Translations under genes and position numbers: made by a program
Assembly (NCBI RefSeq): GCF_022819085.1
Contig: NZ_JALHAG010000001.1
Coordinates: 393,395 to 457,394, forward strand
DNA length: 64,000 bases
Reading direction: 5' to 3'
From: Planococcus ruber
Lineage (GTDB): Bacteria; Bacillota; Bacilli; Bacillales_A; Planococcaceae
Notes under the pieces: model-generated
What the model was told of the DNA's origin: nothing
What the model saw: the letters and a program-made list of their open reading frames with translations, nothing else
Database searches by the model: none
In this document: piece after piece, positions 8,651 to 16,842 of the stretch
Position numbering within the stretch: the stretch's first letter is position 1
Layout of the letters: each line of letters begins with the position of its first letter

Positions 8651-8977
8651 TTACTCAAAATAAGAGCGATAAATCCTCTCGATTTTTCGTTCAAACTCAT
8701 CCATATGGACAAAACGGGCTTCTCTCACTAATTCCGCTCCGTGATCGAAAAGCAGCAGAACTGGAGCGGTAAAAATCGAAAGTTCTCCAGCAAGTTCTGG
8801 CAGAGCTGCGATATCCACTGTTCTGGTCTGGATTTTCGGGAATTGTTCAAAGACTTCCTCAACCTGAGGAAGCAGCGCATGGCAAACGCTTCAAGACGGG
8901 CTTAAGATGTAAAGAAAATTCAAGCCGGGTTGTTGAATGAACTGAGCGGTGTCTTCTATAGAAGTAAGGTTTTTCAT
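8651..8977 (-). CDS. Thioredoxin-like protein with in-frame TGA at the first CxxC cysteine (candidate selenoprotein)
   Basis: The minus strand encodes 108 residues from ATG 8977 (GGAGG 8 bases upstream) to TAA 8651, interrupted only by TGA at 8893-8891 (codon 29). The frame reads LYILSPS-(TGA)-SVCHALLPQVEE before it and on through a cis-Pro motif (FTAPVLLLF) to RIYRSYFE after it, so the TGA takes the place of the first cysteine of a CSVC redox motif (second Cys is residue 32). The thioredoxin fold elements and the length are right. Either TGA is decoded as selenocysteine (UxxC) or the gene has one nonsense mutation or sequencing error. A hairpin downstream of TGA supports the first. It lies 87 bases after the aldo/keto reductase gene on the same strand. 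The presence of sel genes cannot be checked here. Confidence 0.72.
8854..8872 (-). promoter_or_regulatory. Candidate bacterial SECIS hairpin
   Basis: On the minus strand CTTCCTCA-GGT-TGAGGAAG forms a perfect 8-bp stem with a GGU loop closed by an A-U pair. It occupies nucleotides 19-37 after the in-frame TGA; the first loop G is nucleotide 27. Known bacterial SECIS elements lie just 3' of UGA with a short apical loop containing G/GU (E. coli fdhF has a GGUC loop closed by A-U). No bulged U like that of fdhF is seen. The coding sequence LPQVEE could produce such a stem by chance. Confidence 0.45.
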
Positions 8978-9064
8978 CGTGCACACCTCCGATTGTTTTG
9001 ACTGCGACAGGGTTGACTGAATGGTTGGAAAGGCCATAAGTCAAAATTAGCAGCGGGCACCCGC

Positions 9065-9967
9065 TCAATCGCGATGTTCTTGGTAACGGCCTTGTTTCGT
9101 GCGGCTTAAAGCTTCTTTGATCTGTTCAGGCGAAACGGTTGTTTCATGCGCTTTCACCGTATCTTCTATTTGGGAAGGGGAGCTTGCGCCGGCGACAATG
9201 GAAGCGATGGCGGGTTGTTTGAGCACGCTGTGCAATGAAAGTGCATGAAGGTTCGGATGAATCTCCATCAATTGCTTTATTGTCTTCGTAAGCTCTCTTT
9301 CCTGATATGCCATATAGCTGCCTGTTTTCATTGCGCGCGCTATTCCTTCGTTGGTTAACAATCCTTTTGCCAGGCTGCCGCGCGTAACGACAGAACGGCC
9401 AGCCTTTTGGATCTCTTCCAAATATTCTTCAGGGCGGCGGTCCAATAAACTGTATTGCATCATAATCGAGCGGATGTCACTTTTTTCAAGATATTGCATG
9501 ATGACATTCGGGCGGATCGACGAGATGCCGTATTCCCGGATCAATCCATCTTTTTTCAAGGCTTCGAACGCTTCAATCGTTTCGTCGATTGAATCTGTGA
9601 TCATCCCGCCATGAAGCTGGTAGAGGTCAATATAATCCGTTTGAAGGCGTCTTAAGCTATTATGCACCTGTTCCAGAATATAGGGTTTCGTGGCGTTCCA
9701 TTTCACCTCTTCCGAATCAGGGTTCCATTGGTTGCCGACTTTTGTGGCAAGGACAACGTGTTGGCGGTGAGGCTTCAGCAATTTACCGATCAATTCCTCG
9801 TTCCTGCCTTTATTGTACAAATCGGCCGTATCGAAATAATTGATGCCGGATGAAACGGCGGCATCGATAATCGCCTGAGCTTCCTGTAGTTCCTGCGGCA
9901 GCGACATGCAGCCGAAGGCGATTTCGCTCACTTGGATATTGCTTGTCCCCAACGTTCTTTTTTTCAT
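9065..9967 (-). CDS. Aldo/keto reductase
   Basis: 300-residue cytosolic NADPH-dependent oxidoreductase with a TIM-barrel. The catalytic tetrad is visible: Asp and Tyr in FDTADLYNKG, Lys in LATKVGNQW, and His in DLYQLHGG. The later GISSIRPN and SPSQIEDT regions fit the cofactor-binding end. Two adjacent ATG codons are possible (9970, 9967); GAGGTG spacing favours the second. It is divergent from nudF and upstream of the thioredoxin-like gene on the same strand, so the two may be cotranscribed. The substrate is not predictable; it belongs to the general-stress-type AKRs common in Bacillales. Confidence 0.9.
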   Translation of the reverse strand: MKKRTLGTSNIQVSEIAFGCMSLPQELQEAQAIIDAAVSSGINYFDTADLYNKGRNEELIGKLLKPHRQHVVLATKVGNQWNPDSEEVKWNATKPYILEQVHNSLRRLQTDYIDLYQLHGGMITDSIDETIEAFEALKKDGLIREYGISSIRPNVIMQYLEKSDIRSIMMQYSLLDRRPEEYLEEIQKAGRSVVTRGSLAKGLLTNEGIARAMKTGSYMAYQERELTKTIKQLMEIHPNLHALSLHSVLKQPAIASIVAGASSPSQIEDTVKAHETTVSPEQIKEALSRTKQGRYQEHRD

Positions 9968-10000
9968 CATTGCACCTCGTTTAATTTGTCGTTTTCCTTA

Positions 10001-10009
10001 TGGTATACT
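10001..10009 (+). promoter_or_regulatory. Extended -10 promoter for nudF
   Basis: TGGTATACT fits the extended -10 pattern TGnTATAAT. It lies 38 bases upstream of the nudF start in the divergent spacer with the aldo/keto reductase gene. Confidence 0.5.
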
Positions 10010-10046
10010 TTGCCATAGAGAAATCACAAATGAAAAGAGGCAGAAC

Positions 10047-10598
10047 ATGAGCAAATTTGAAGAAAAGACGATTCACTCGGAAAGAATTTACGAAGGGAAA
10101 ATCATTAACTTGAAAGTGGATGAGGTAATGTTGCCGAGCGGCAACCAATCCAAGCGCGAATTGATCGAACATCCGGGAGCTGTCGCGTTGGTGGCTATCA
10201 CGGAAGACCATAAAATAATCATGGTGGAACAATTCCGGAAAGCGTTAGAGCGGACCATCATTGAAATTCCGGCTGGAAAAATCGAAAAAGGCGAAGACCC
10301 GAAATACACGGCGATGCGTGAGTTGGAGGAAGAGACGGGCTACTCTGCCGACCATCTTGAATTGATCCAATCGTTTTCCACTTCGCCGGGATTCGCAGAC
10401 GAAGTGATTCATCTCTATTCCGCGACGGGACTTAAGAAATCTACTTCGGGAGCGGTGTTGGATGAGGATGAATTTGTGGAACTGTTGGAAGTGACAATTG
10501 AAGAAGCGGAGCAATTAATGAAGGAAAACCGGATTTATGATGCCAAAACGGCTTTTGCAGTATTATGGGCAAAACAAAAAATTTCAACTGAGAATTGA
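10047..10598 (+). CDS. nudF: ADP-ribose pyrophosphatase (Nudix hydrolase)
   Basis: 183-residue Nudix enzyme that hydrolyses ADP-ribose to AMP and ribose 5-phosphate. The Nudix box is complete: GKIEKGEDPKYTAMRELEEE followed by TGY, matching Gx5Ex7REUxEExGU. The preceding FRKALERTIIEIPAG block and the GFADEVIHLY block after it are typical of NudF. The ATG at 10047 is chosen for its AAAGAGG ribosome site; the frame is open further upstream but without a start signal, and that extension overlaps the divergent gene. In B. subtilis nudF also lies close to fur and xerD. Confidence 0.92.
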   Translation: MSKFEEKTIHSERIYEGKIINLKVDEVMLPSGNQSKRELIEHPGAVALVAITEDHKIIMVEQFRKALERTIIEIPAGKIEKGEDPKYTAMRELEEETGYSADHLELIQSFSTSPGFADEVIHLYSATGLKKSTSGAVLDEDEFVELLEVTIEEAEQLMKENRIYDAKTAFAVLWAKQKISTEN

Positions 10599-10610
10599 TC
10601 GCCTCCTTAT

Positions 10611-10641
10611 TTATAATCATTCTTAATAAAGAATGGTTGTA
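10611..10641. promoter_or_regulatory. Palindrome upstream of fur with PerR-box similarity
   Basis: A 13-bp stem (two G-T pairs) with an AATA loop spans 10612-10641, just before the fur -35. Its left part TTATAATCATTCTTA matches the Bacillus PerR consensus TTATAATnATTATAA at 12 of 14 fixed positions; fur is a PerR target in B. subtilis. It could also end the nudF transcript, but the T-tract after it is poor. Confidence 0.45.
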
Positions 10642-10645
10642 TTTG

Positions 10646-10675
10646 TTGTAAATGAGAACTGTCTTTTGATATAAT
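10646..10675 (+). promoter_or_regulatory. Sigma-A promoter of fur
   Basis: TTGTAA and a perfect TATAAT are separated by 18 bases, 27 bases upstream of the fur start codon and right next to the palindrome. Confidence 0.65.
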
Positions 10676-10701
10676 GAAGGCAGTTTAGGGGAGGGCGTCG
10701 C

Positions 10702-11163
10702 ATGGAAACTAGGATTGACCGTATAAAAAAACAGTTGCACGCTGCGAGTTACAAACTGACGCCACAGCGGGAAGCAACTGTCCGAATCTTGTTAAACCAT
10801 GAAGAGGACCATTTAAGTGCGGAAGACGTCTACCTGTTAGTGAAAGACATAGCACCGGAAATCGGATTGGCCACTGTTTATCGGACATTGGAATTGCTTA
10901 CTGAGTTAAAAATTGTCGACAAAATCAATTTTGGTGACGGAGTTTCACGCTACGATTTGCGCCAGGAAGGCGCAGCTCACTTCCATCATCATTTAGTTTG
11001 TATAGAGTGCGGAGCAGTAGACGAAATACAGGAAGACTTGCTTGAAGATGTGGAGGCCGTTGTAGAAAAACGGTGGAATTTCCAAATTAAAGACCACCGT
11101 CTCACGTTTCATGGCATTTGCTGGCGTTGCCATGACCGCAGCTCACAAGATCCATCCCAATGA
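10702..11163 (+). CDS. fur: Ferric uptake regulator (Fur family)
   Basis: 153-residue metal-responsive repressor. The N-terminal winged helix (YKLTPQREATVRILL ... IGLATVYRTLELL) binds operator DNA. The C-terminal dimerisation half has the histidine-rich metal site HFHHHLVCIECG and two CxxC zinc pairs (CIEC, CWRC). The pattern fits Fur better than PerR or Zur, and the position next to xerD and deoB is that of B. subtilis fur. GGGGAGGG precedes the ATG. A perfect -10 and a PerR-like palindrome lie upstream, so expression may respond to peroxide (inference). Confidence 0.92.
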   Translation: METRIDRIKKQLHAASYKLTPQREATVRILLNHEEDHLSAEDVYLLVKDIAPEIGLATVYRTLELLTELKIVDKINFGDGVSRYDLRQEGAAHFHHHLVCIECGAVDEIQEDLLEDVEAVVEKRWNFQIKDHRLTFHGICWRCHDRSSQDPSQ

Positions 11164-11168
11164 TTGGT

Positions 11169-11218
11169 GAGAAAAGGAAGGACGGCCGTTTAATGGTCAT
11201 CCTTCCTTTTCTATTTTT
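11169..11218 (+). terminator. Rho-independent terminator of fur
   Basis: AGAAAAGGAAGGA pairs with TCCTTCCTTTTCT around a GC-containing loop, followed by ATTTTTG. It ends just before the xerD ribosome site. Confidence 0.82.
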
Positions 11219-11235
11219 GAATAGGAGGGAATACT

Positions 11236-12138
11236 ATGAAATATGCACAAGATGCGTTAGATGATTATCTGCATTTCCTGCGGGTTGAGCGGCAGCTGGC
11301 AGCCAATACGCTTGTTTCCTATGAACGTGACTTAAAAAGTTATTTGCATTACTTAAAAGAAGTCGAGCAATTGGAATCGTTGAGAAAAGTGGAACGCGTA
11401 CATATCTTAAACCATTTGCGCCATTTAAAAGAAAACACAAAAACGTCAAGGACGGTAGCCCGCCATATCTCTTCCATTCGGTCATTTCATCAATTTCTCA
11501 TAAGAGAACGCGTAGTCGACAACGACCCTACCGTCCATTTGGAAATGCCGCAGATGGAAAAGAAATTGCCGAATGTCTTAACGATTGAAGAAGTGGATGC
11601 ATTAATCCAGGCACCGGATCTAAAAAAAGCGAACGGCATCCGCGACCAGGCGATGCTGGAGCTCCTATACGGAAGCGGCATGCGAGTCAGCGAGTGCATT
11701 AATTTAAACATAGACGATATTAATCTGACGATGGGGTTTGTCCGATGCTTTGGCAAAGGCGGAAAAGAGCGGATCATTCCGCTCGGAAAATCAGCCTTGA
11801 ATGCATGCAAACTCTATTTGGATGGCCCGCGGCAAGAATTAGTGAAACCGGAAACAAAAACCGATGCCCTGTTCATCAATCAACGCGGGAAACGGCTGAC
11901 TCGCCAAGGATTTTGGAAACTGCTCAAACAGCATGCCCAAAAAGCTGGCATCCAAAAAGAGTTGACACCGCATACACTTAGACACTCATTTGCCACTCAT
12001 TTAATTGAAAATGGGGCAGATTTAAGGGCTGTACAAGAAATGCTCGGCCATGCAGACATTTCGACAACTCAAATTTATACCCATGTCAGCAAAACAAGGC
12101 TGAAAGACGTCTATACACAATTTCATCCAAGAGCTTAA
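11236..12138 (+). CDS. xerD: Site-specific tyrosine recombinase XerD
   Basis: 300-residue recombinase that, with XerC, resolves chromosome dimers at dif. The N-terminal SAM-like core-binding domain (about 1-90) is followed by the catalytic domain with Arg in YGSGMRVSE, Lys in [10 protein letters not shown], the [11 protein letters not shown] box, the second HxxR-region His (LGHADIST), and nucleophilic Tyr in TQIYTHVS. Length and the fur-xerD-deoB order agree with B. subtilis xerD (ripX). GGAGGG precedes the ATG. Confidence 0.95.
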   Translation: MKYAQDALDDYLHFLRVERQLAANTLVSYERDLKSYLHYLKEVEQLESLRKVERVHILNHLRHLKENTKTSRTVARHISSIRSFHQFLIRERVVDNDPTVHLEMPQMEKKLPNVLTIEEVDALIQAPDLKKANGIRDQAMLELLYGSGMRVSECINLNIDDINLTMGFVRCFGKGGKERIIPLGKSALNACKLYLDGPRQELVKPETKTDALFINQRGKRLTRQGFWKLLKQHAQKAGIQKELTPHTLRHSFATHLIENGADLRAVQEMLGHADISTTQIYTHVSKTRLKDVYTQFHPRA

Positions 12139-12157
12139 AAAAAGACAGGTCAGACTT

Positions 12158-12185
12158 CTGACAATAAACGAAAATATGTTACGAT
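12158..12185 (+). promoter_or_regulatory. Probable promoter of deoB-pdp
   Basis: CTGACA and TACGAT are separated by 16 bases, 26 bases upstream of the deoB start. Confidence 0.45.
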
Positions 12186-12211
12186 AGACACATAAACAAG
12201 GAGGAAGAGAA

Positions 12212-13396
12212 ATGACTAATAAACCGTTTGATCGTATACATTTAATTGTGCTGGATTCTGTAGGAATTGGCGAAGCTCCTGATGCCGATGCATTTGGCGA
12301 TGTGGGCTCCAATACGGTTGGCCATATAGCAGAAGCTGTAGGCGGACTGACTATGCCGAACATGGAAAAATTAGGGCTGGCAAACATTGTGCCAGTGAAA
12401 GGGATGGAAGCTTCTGAAAGCCCTTCCGCGTATTTCGGGAAATTGCAGGAAGCATCTGTTGGCAAAGATACAATGACCGGACACTGGGAAATCATGGGCT
12501 TGAATATTGATACCCCTTTCAAAGTATATCCGGAAGGTTTCCCAGAAACGTTGATCCGGCAATTAGAAGAGAAAACGGGCCGCAAAGTCATCGGCAATAA
12601 GCCGGCGAGCGGAACGGAAATTTTGGATGAGCTGGGTGAAGAGCATATGGAAACAGGTGCCATCATCGTCTACACATCTGCAGATCCGGTTTTGCAGATA
12701 GCGGCCCATGAAGAAATTATTCCATTGGAAGAACTATATAAAATCTGTGAAATTGCGCGTGAATTGACGCTTTCTCCAGAATTTCTGGTTGGCCGGGTGA
12801 TAGCCCGCCCATTCCTTGGTGAAAAAGGTGCCTTCAAACGCACATCAAATCGCCACGACTATGCGTTGAAGCCGTTTGACCGCACAGTGATGAACGAAAT
12901 GAAAGACATCGGCAAAGATGTAATCGCTATCGGAAAGATCAACGACATCTATAACGGGGAAGGCGTAACCAAAGCCATCCGGACGAAAGACAATATGGAT
13001 GGAATGGACAAACTGGTTGAAGTCGTAAAAGAAGACTTTAATGGCTTAAGCTTCCTGAATTTAGTGGATTTTGATGCGCTTTATGGCCATAGAAGAAACC
13101 CGGAAGGCTACGGAGAAGCTCTTGAAGCTTTCGATAAGCGCCTGCCGGAAGTGCTTGAGCAAATGAAAGATGATGATCTATTAATCATTACAGCTGACCA
13201 TGGCAACGATCCGACGTTCCCGGGAACTGACCATACACGTGAATACGTTCCGTTGCTGGCATATTCGCCACGCTTCAACGGCGGCAAAGAACTCGAATTA
13301 GGAAAAACTTTTGCTGACATTGGAGCCACGATTGCTGAGAACTTTGCAGCGCCGATGCCGAAATTCGGTTCAAGCTTCTTATCTAAACTAAACTAA
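12212..13396 (+). CDS. deoB: Phosphopentomutase
   Basis: 394-residue alkaline-phosphatase-superfamily enzyme interconverting (deoxy)ribose 1- and 5-phosphates in nucleoside salvage. The metal-binding Asp is in [14 protein letters not shown], the catalytic Thr is in [10 protein letters not shown], and further metal ligands are in [19 protein letters not shown]. Full length. AAGGAGG precedes the ATG. It is followed after 18 bases by the pyrimidine nucleoside phosphorylase gene, forming a nucleoside-catabolic operon. Confidence 0.96.
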   Translation: MTNKPFDRIHLIVLDSVGIGEAPDADAFGDVGSNTVGHIAEAVGGLTMPNMEKLGLANIVPVKGMEASESPSAYFGKLQEASVGKDTMTGHWEIMGLNIDTPFKVYPEGFPETLIRQLEEKTGRKVIGNKPASGTEILDELGEEHMETGAIIVYTSADPVLQIAAHEEIIPLEELYKICEIARELTLSPEFLVGRVIARPFLGEKGAFKRTSNRHDYALKPFDRTVMNEMKDIGKDVIAIGKINDIYNGEGVTKAIRTKDNMDGMDKLVEVVKEDFNGLSFLNLVDFDALYGHRRNPEGYGEALEAFDKRLPEVLEQMKDDDLLIITADHGNDPTFPGTDHTREYVPLLAYSPRFNGGKELELGKTFADIGATIAENFAAPMPKFGSSFLSKLN

Positions 13397-13414
13397 TAAA
13401 GGCGGTTATCGTTC

Positions 13415-14719
13415 ATGAGAATGGTTGATTTAATTGAAAAGAAAAGAGACGGTTTTGAACTGTCTACTGAAGAAATCCAGCACATCGTTACTGGCTATAC
13501 AGCAGGAGACATCCCGGATTACCAGATGAGTGCGTTCCTTATGGCCATCTATTTTAAAAATATGACAGACCGCGAACGTGCGGATTTGACGCTCGCTATG
13601 GCAGGATCAGGCGACCAGATCGATTTGTCGGCGATCGACGGCATCAAGGTGGATAAGCACTCAACAGGCGGTGTCGGTGATACAACCACTTTAGTATTAG
13701 GTCCTTTAGTGGCGGCGTGCGGCGTTCCAGTGGCGAAAATGAGTGGACGCGGCCTTGGCCACACAGGCGGTACAATTGATAAATTAGAAGCGATCGAAGG
13801 CTTCCACGTGGAATTATCGACTGAAGAATTCATCAAGCAAGTGAACGATATTAAATTGGCGGTTATCGGCCAAAGCGGGAATTTGACGCCTGCAGACAAG
13901 AAATTGTATGCTTTGCGCGATGTGACAGCTACAGTCAACAGCATTCCATTGATCGCAAGTTCAATTATGAGCAAAAAAATTGCCGCTGGGGCTGATGCAA
14001 TCGTTCTGGATGTGAAAACAGGCGAAGGCGCATTCATGAAGACTGCGGAAGATGCGAAGGAATTGGCGCATGCCATGGTTGGGATCGGAAATGCGACTGG
14101 CCGCAAAACAATGGCGATCATTTCAGATATGAGCCAGCCGCTTGGATTTGCTATCGGCAATGCGCTTGAAGTCAAAGAAGCGATTGAAACGCTGCAAGGA
14201 AATGGTCCGGAAGATTTAACGGAATTATGCTTAGTTCTCGGCAGCCAGATGGTCGTTGTCGGTGGAAAAGCGGAAACTTTGGAAGAAGCCCGTGCAATGC
14301 TGGAAGAAGTGATTGCAAACGGCAAAGCGCTTGAAATCATGAAGCAATTCATCGAGAACCAAGGCGGAAACCCTGCCATCGTGGACGATGTCAACTTATT
14401 GCCGCAGGCGAAATACGTAAATGAAGTTCCTTCAGAGGAAGAAGGCTATATTTCCTTTATGGAAGCGGATGAAATTGGAACCGCGGCTATGGTTCTTGGA
14501 GCGGGCCGTGCGACAAAAGAATCGGAAATCGATTTGGCTGTCGGCATTGTATTGAAGAAGAAAGTAGGCGATTTCGTGAAAAAAGGCGAATCGATTGCCA
14601 CGATTTATTCGAATACAGAAGAACTCGCAGAATGCATGAAGATGATATATAATAGTATCGAATATACAAGCGAACCGGTTGAAAAGACGCCGCTGATTTC
14701 AGCGCTGATCACCGATTGA
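13415..14719 (+). CDS. pdp: Pyrimidine-nucleoside phosphorylase
   Basis: 434-residue enzyme cleaving uridine, deoxyuridine and thymidine with phosphate to give (deoxy)ribose 1-phosphate, which the neighbouring DeoB converts onward. Family signatures: [15 protein letters not shown] (phosphate/glycine-rich), [11 protein letters not shown], and the C-terminal barrel-sandwich domain ending near [15 protein letters not shown] terminator follows directly. Confidence 0.95.
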   Translation: MRMVDLIEKKRDGFELSTEEIQHIVTGYTAGDIPDYQMSAFLMAIYFKNMTDRERADLTLAMAGSGDQIDLSAIDGIKVDKHSTGGVGDTTTLVLGPLVAACGVPVAKMSGRGLGHTGGTIDKLEAIEGFHVELSTEEFIKQVNDIKLAVIGQSGNLTPADKKLYALRDVTATVNSIPLIASSIMSKKIAAGADAIVLDVKTGEGAFMKTAEDAKELAHAMVGIGNATGRKTMAIISDMSQPLGFAIGNALEVKEAIETLQGNGPEDLTELCLVLGSQMVVVGGKAETLEEARAMLEEVIANGKALEIMKQFIENQGGNPAIVDDVNLLPQAKYVNEVPSEEEGYISFMEADEIGTAAMVLGAGRATKESEIDLAVGIVLKKKVGDFVKKGESIATIYSNTEELAECMKMIYNSIEYTSEPVEKTPLISALITD

Positions 14720-14724
14720 CAAAT

Positions 14725-14756
14725 CTTGCTGAGATTATTCTCAGCAAGGTTTTTTA
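14725..14756 (+). terminator. Rho-independent terminator after pdp
   Basis: CTTGCTGAGA and TCTCAGCAAG form a perfect 10-bp stem followed by GTTTTTT. It lies only 33 bases before lysA, for which no separate promoter is evident. Confidence 0.88.
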
Positions 14757-14788
14757 ACATCTGCCATTCGCGCAACAGGAGGGAAATC

Positions 14789-16108
14789 ATGTATTTATAC
14801 GGAACACAAACGATTAATGAAGATGGCCATTTAACAATCGGAGGCACAGATTCTGTAGACCTGGTGAAGGAATACGGAACCCCGTTGTATGTATACGATA
14901 TTCAATTATTCCGTGACCGTGCAAAAGCATTCCAGAAAACATTTGAAGAAGCTGGGATCGGCTACCAAGTGGCATATGCCAGCAAAGCGTTTTCGACCAT
15001 CGCGATTTACCAAGTGGCGGCTGAAGAAGGCTTATCGCTTGACGTCGTTTCGGCCGGAGAATTATACACAGCCATTAAAGCCGGATTCCCGAAACGGAAA
15101 ATTCACTTCCATGGCAACAACAAAAGCCCTGAAGAGCTGCGGATGGCATTTGAAGAAGGCGTCGGCTGCATCGTCGTCGACAATTTCTATGAGATCAAAG
15201 CCATCAAAGAGCTGTCAGAGAAACTGCGGCAGCCAATGAATATTTTGCTCCGCGTAACTCCAGGGATTGAAGCGCATACCCACGATTACATCACGACGGG
15301 ACAAGAGGACTCGAAATTCGGGTTTGATTTACTGAATGGACAAGCGGATCAAGCGTTTCAGGAAGTTTACCAGCATGAATTTTTGAATTTGTTGGGTCTG
15401 CATTGCCATATCGGATCTCAAATATTCGATACCGCCGCTTTTCGTTTGGCAGCTGAAAAGCTGGTCGGAAAAATGGGGCAATGGAAAACAGAATTTGCCT
15501 ATACATGCCCAGTTCTGAATTTAGGCGGCGGCTTCGGCATCCGCTATACAGAAGACGATGAGCCTCTAGAACCTTCCGTCTATGTGAAAGAAATGATTGA
15601 AACGGTTAAAGAAACGACGGAAGCGATGGATTTTCCGGTTCCTGAAATTTGGATCGAACCGGGCCGTTCTTTGATCGGCGATGCCGGGACAACGCTTTAT
15701 ACCATTGGCTCAACGAAAGAAGTTCCAGGAATCCGGAAGTACGCGGCAGTTGACGGCGGCATGTCGGATAACATCCGGCCGGCGCTATACGGGGCGAAAT
15801 ACAGTTCGATCCTGGCAAATAGAGCTGGCGAAGCAGCTGAAGAAGCCTACACCATTGCCGGGAAATGCTGCGAATCGGGCGATAAGCTAATCGATCATGC
15901 AGCATTGCCAAAAATTGAATCTGGCGACATTTTAGGGGTCTTCTGCACCGGCGCCTATGGCTACTCGATGGCAAGCAATTATAACCGGATTGCCCGCCCG
16001 GCTGTTGTCTTTGCTGAAAACGGCGAGCATCAATTGGTCGTCAGACGGGAAAACTTGGATGATCTAATCAAACAGGATATGTCTTATAAACAACAGGTGA
16101 AACGATAA
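14789..16108 (+). CDS. lysA: Diaminopimelate decarboxylase
   Basis: 439-residue PLP enzyme, the last step of lysine synthesis (meso-DAP to L-lysine). The PLP lysine is in VAYASKAFSTI. The GLHCHIGSQI, NLGGGFGIRY and EPGRSLIG blocks bind phosphate, and the C-terminal GKCCESGD and GAYGYSMASNYN regions supply active-site Cys and Tyr of the dimer partner. The ATG at 14789 has AGGAGGG 6 bases upstream; the open frame further upstream is the terminator region. dapB of the same pathway lies at 61.4 kb. A 34-codon gene overlaps its stop. Confidence 0.96.
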   Translation: MYLYGTQTINEDGHLTIGGTDSVDLVKEYGTPLYVYDIQLFRDRAKAFQKTFEEAGIGYQVAYASKAFSTIAIYQVAAEEGLSLDVVSAGELYTAIKAGFPKRKIHFHGNNKSPEELRMAFEEGVGCIVVDNFYEIKAIKELSEKLRQPMNILLRVTPGIEAHTHDYITTGQEDSKFGFDLLNGQADQAFQEVYQHEFLNLLGLHCHIGSQIFDTAAFRLAAEKLVGKMGQWKTEFAYTCPVLNLGGGFGIRYTEDDEPLEPSVYVKEMIETVKETTEAMDFPVPEIWIEPGRSLIGDAGTTLYTIGSTKEVPGIRKYAAVDGGMSDNIRPALYGAKYSSILANRAGEAAEEAYTIAGKCCESGDKLIDHAALPKIESGDILGVFCTGAYGYSMASNYNRIARPAVVFAENGEHQLVVRRENLDDLIKQDMSYKQQVKR

Positions 16109-16212
16109 TGAGAAAAACCAATATCCTCTTGATGATTTTGCTCTTGGCAATGGCAATCGGCTGGGGCGTCATCTACTGGCTGTTTTTTGCGGAAGGCGTC
16201 ATCAACGGATAG
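16108..16212 (+). CDS. Small single-span membrane peptide coupled to lysA
   Basis: 34-codon gene beginning in the TAATG overlap with the lysA stop. Product starts MRKTNILLMILLLAMAIGWG and ends FFAEGVING: a positively charged N-terminus and one hydrophobic helix, with a short acidic tail. AGGTG lies 8 bases before the ATG, and the overlap implies translational coupling to lysA. No family is recognised. Start signal, overlap and clean membrane-peptide composition argue that it is real. Confidence 0.6.
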   Translation: MRKTNILLMILLLAMAIGWGVIYWLFFAEGVING

Positions 16213-16291
16213 CACGGACCGAACTTGAGTTATTTCCGAGTTTATAGTAGGATAAAAAAAGCCGCTTAAACATGAAAATGAGGGATCGGAT

Positions 16292-16648
16292 ATGTTATTC
16301 AGATATAAGAAATCATTTGAGAAAATCGCTATGGGGCTGTTATCGTTCATGCCGAAAGAGCGAGAGTTGAAGAAACTGCAGCAAACGATGCATATATATG
16401 AAGAGAATCCGGATTGGCAGCTATACCTCTGGAAAAAAGGCGAAGACTTTGTTGGGCTCTTAGGGATTGAAGTGCAGGAAGAATACTTCATCATCCACCA
16501 TGTTTCAGTAAACCCGTCGCATAGAGGCGAAGGGATCGGCCGGGCGATGGTAGAAAAGATCCAGCAAATGATGCAAGGCAAGGAAATGCGGGCGACAGAA
16601 GAAACTCAGCCATTTTTAGAGAAATGTCCTGAACAGAAAGCTGAATGA
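16292..16648 (+). CDS. ribT: RibT-type GNAT acetyltransferase
   Basis: 118-residue GNAT-fold protein. The acetyl-CoA-binding motif is visible in SVNPSHRGEGIGRAMVEKI. Length and the N-terminal FRYKKSFEKIAMGLLSFMP region match RibT, which in B. subtilis is the last gene of the riboflavin operon (ribD-ribE-ribBA-ribH-ribT). Here none of the riboflavin-synthesis genes accompany it: lysA lies directly upstream. Its substrate is unknown in the family. A terminator follows. Confidence 0.82.
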   Translation: MLFRYKKSFEKIAMGLLSFMPKERELKKLQQTMHIYEENPDWQLYLWKKGEDFVGLLGIEVQEEYFIIHHVSVNPSHRGEGIGRAMVEKIQQMMQGKEMRATEETQPFLEKCPEQKAE

Positions 16649-16686
16649 TACGTTAAGCGGGTCTCGAAAATGAAGATAGAATAAGA

Positions 16687-16719
16687 AAAGAAAGTGCTAA
16701 AATAGCACTTTCTTTTTTC
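16687..16719. terminator. Bidirectional rho-independent terminator
   Basis: AAAGAAAGTGCTA and TAGCACTTTCTTT form a perfect stem with an AAA loop and T-runs on both strands. It serves ribT and possibly, at a distance of about 120 bases, the convergent ypuF. Confidence 0.88.
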
Positions 16720-16842
16720 TATGCACTAGTTATTATATTTGTATAATAGATAAGGGTTGCTATCAACAATTAAAAATAGCACTGCCAAGGAGCGCGTGCA
16801 TTTTCTAGTCAAAAAGATTTAGCGGCTTTTGGGGCCACTCCA

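Noticed and set aside
8859-9068. Open frame of 69 codons on the minus strand overlapping the thioredoxin-like gene
   Set aside because: It is in a different frame, has no ribosome site or family pattern, and overlaps the better-supported thioredoxin frame that continues through the TGA.
12022-12666. 214-codon minus-strand open frame opposite xerD/deoB
   Set aside because: Spans two conserved plus-strand genes and an intergenic promoter; composition is that of an antisense shadow.
13549-14394. 281-codon minus-strand open frame opposite pdp
   Set aside because: Long but purely a shadow of pdp codon usage; low-complexity Ser/Ala/Pro composition, no ribosome site, and complete overlap with a full-length conserved gene.
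14716-14741. TTGACA at the pdp stop as a possible lysA promoter
   Set aside because: The only -10-like hexamer (TATTCT) is 14 bases away and lies inside the terminator stem; spacing is too short for confidence.
16733-16760. Symmetrical ATTATA-TTTG-TATAAT that could look like a promoter on either strand
   Set aside because: No matching -35 on either strand and no gene or stable RNA downstream before ypuF; likely chance AT-rich symmetry.
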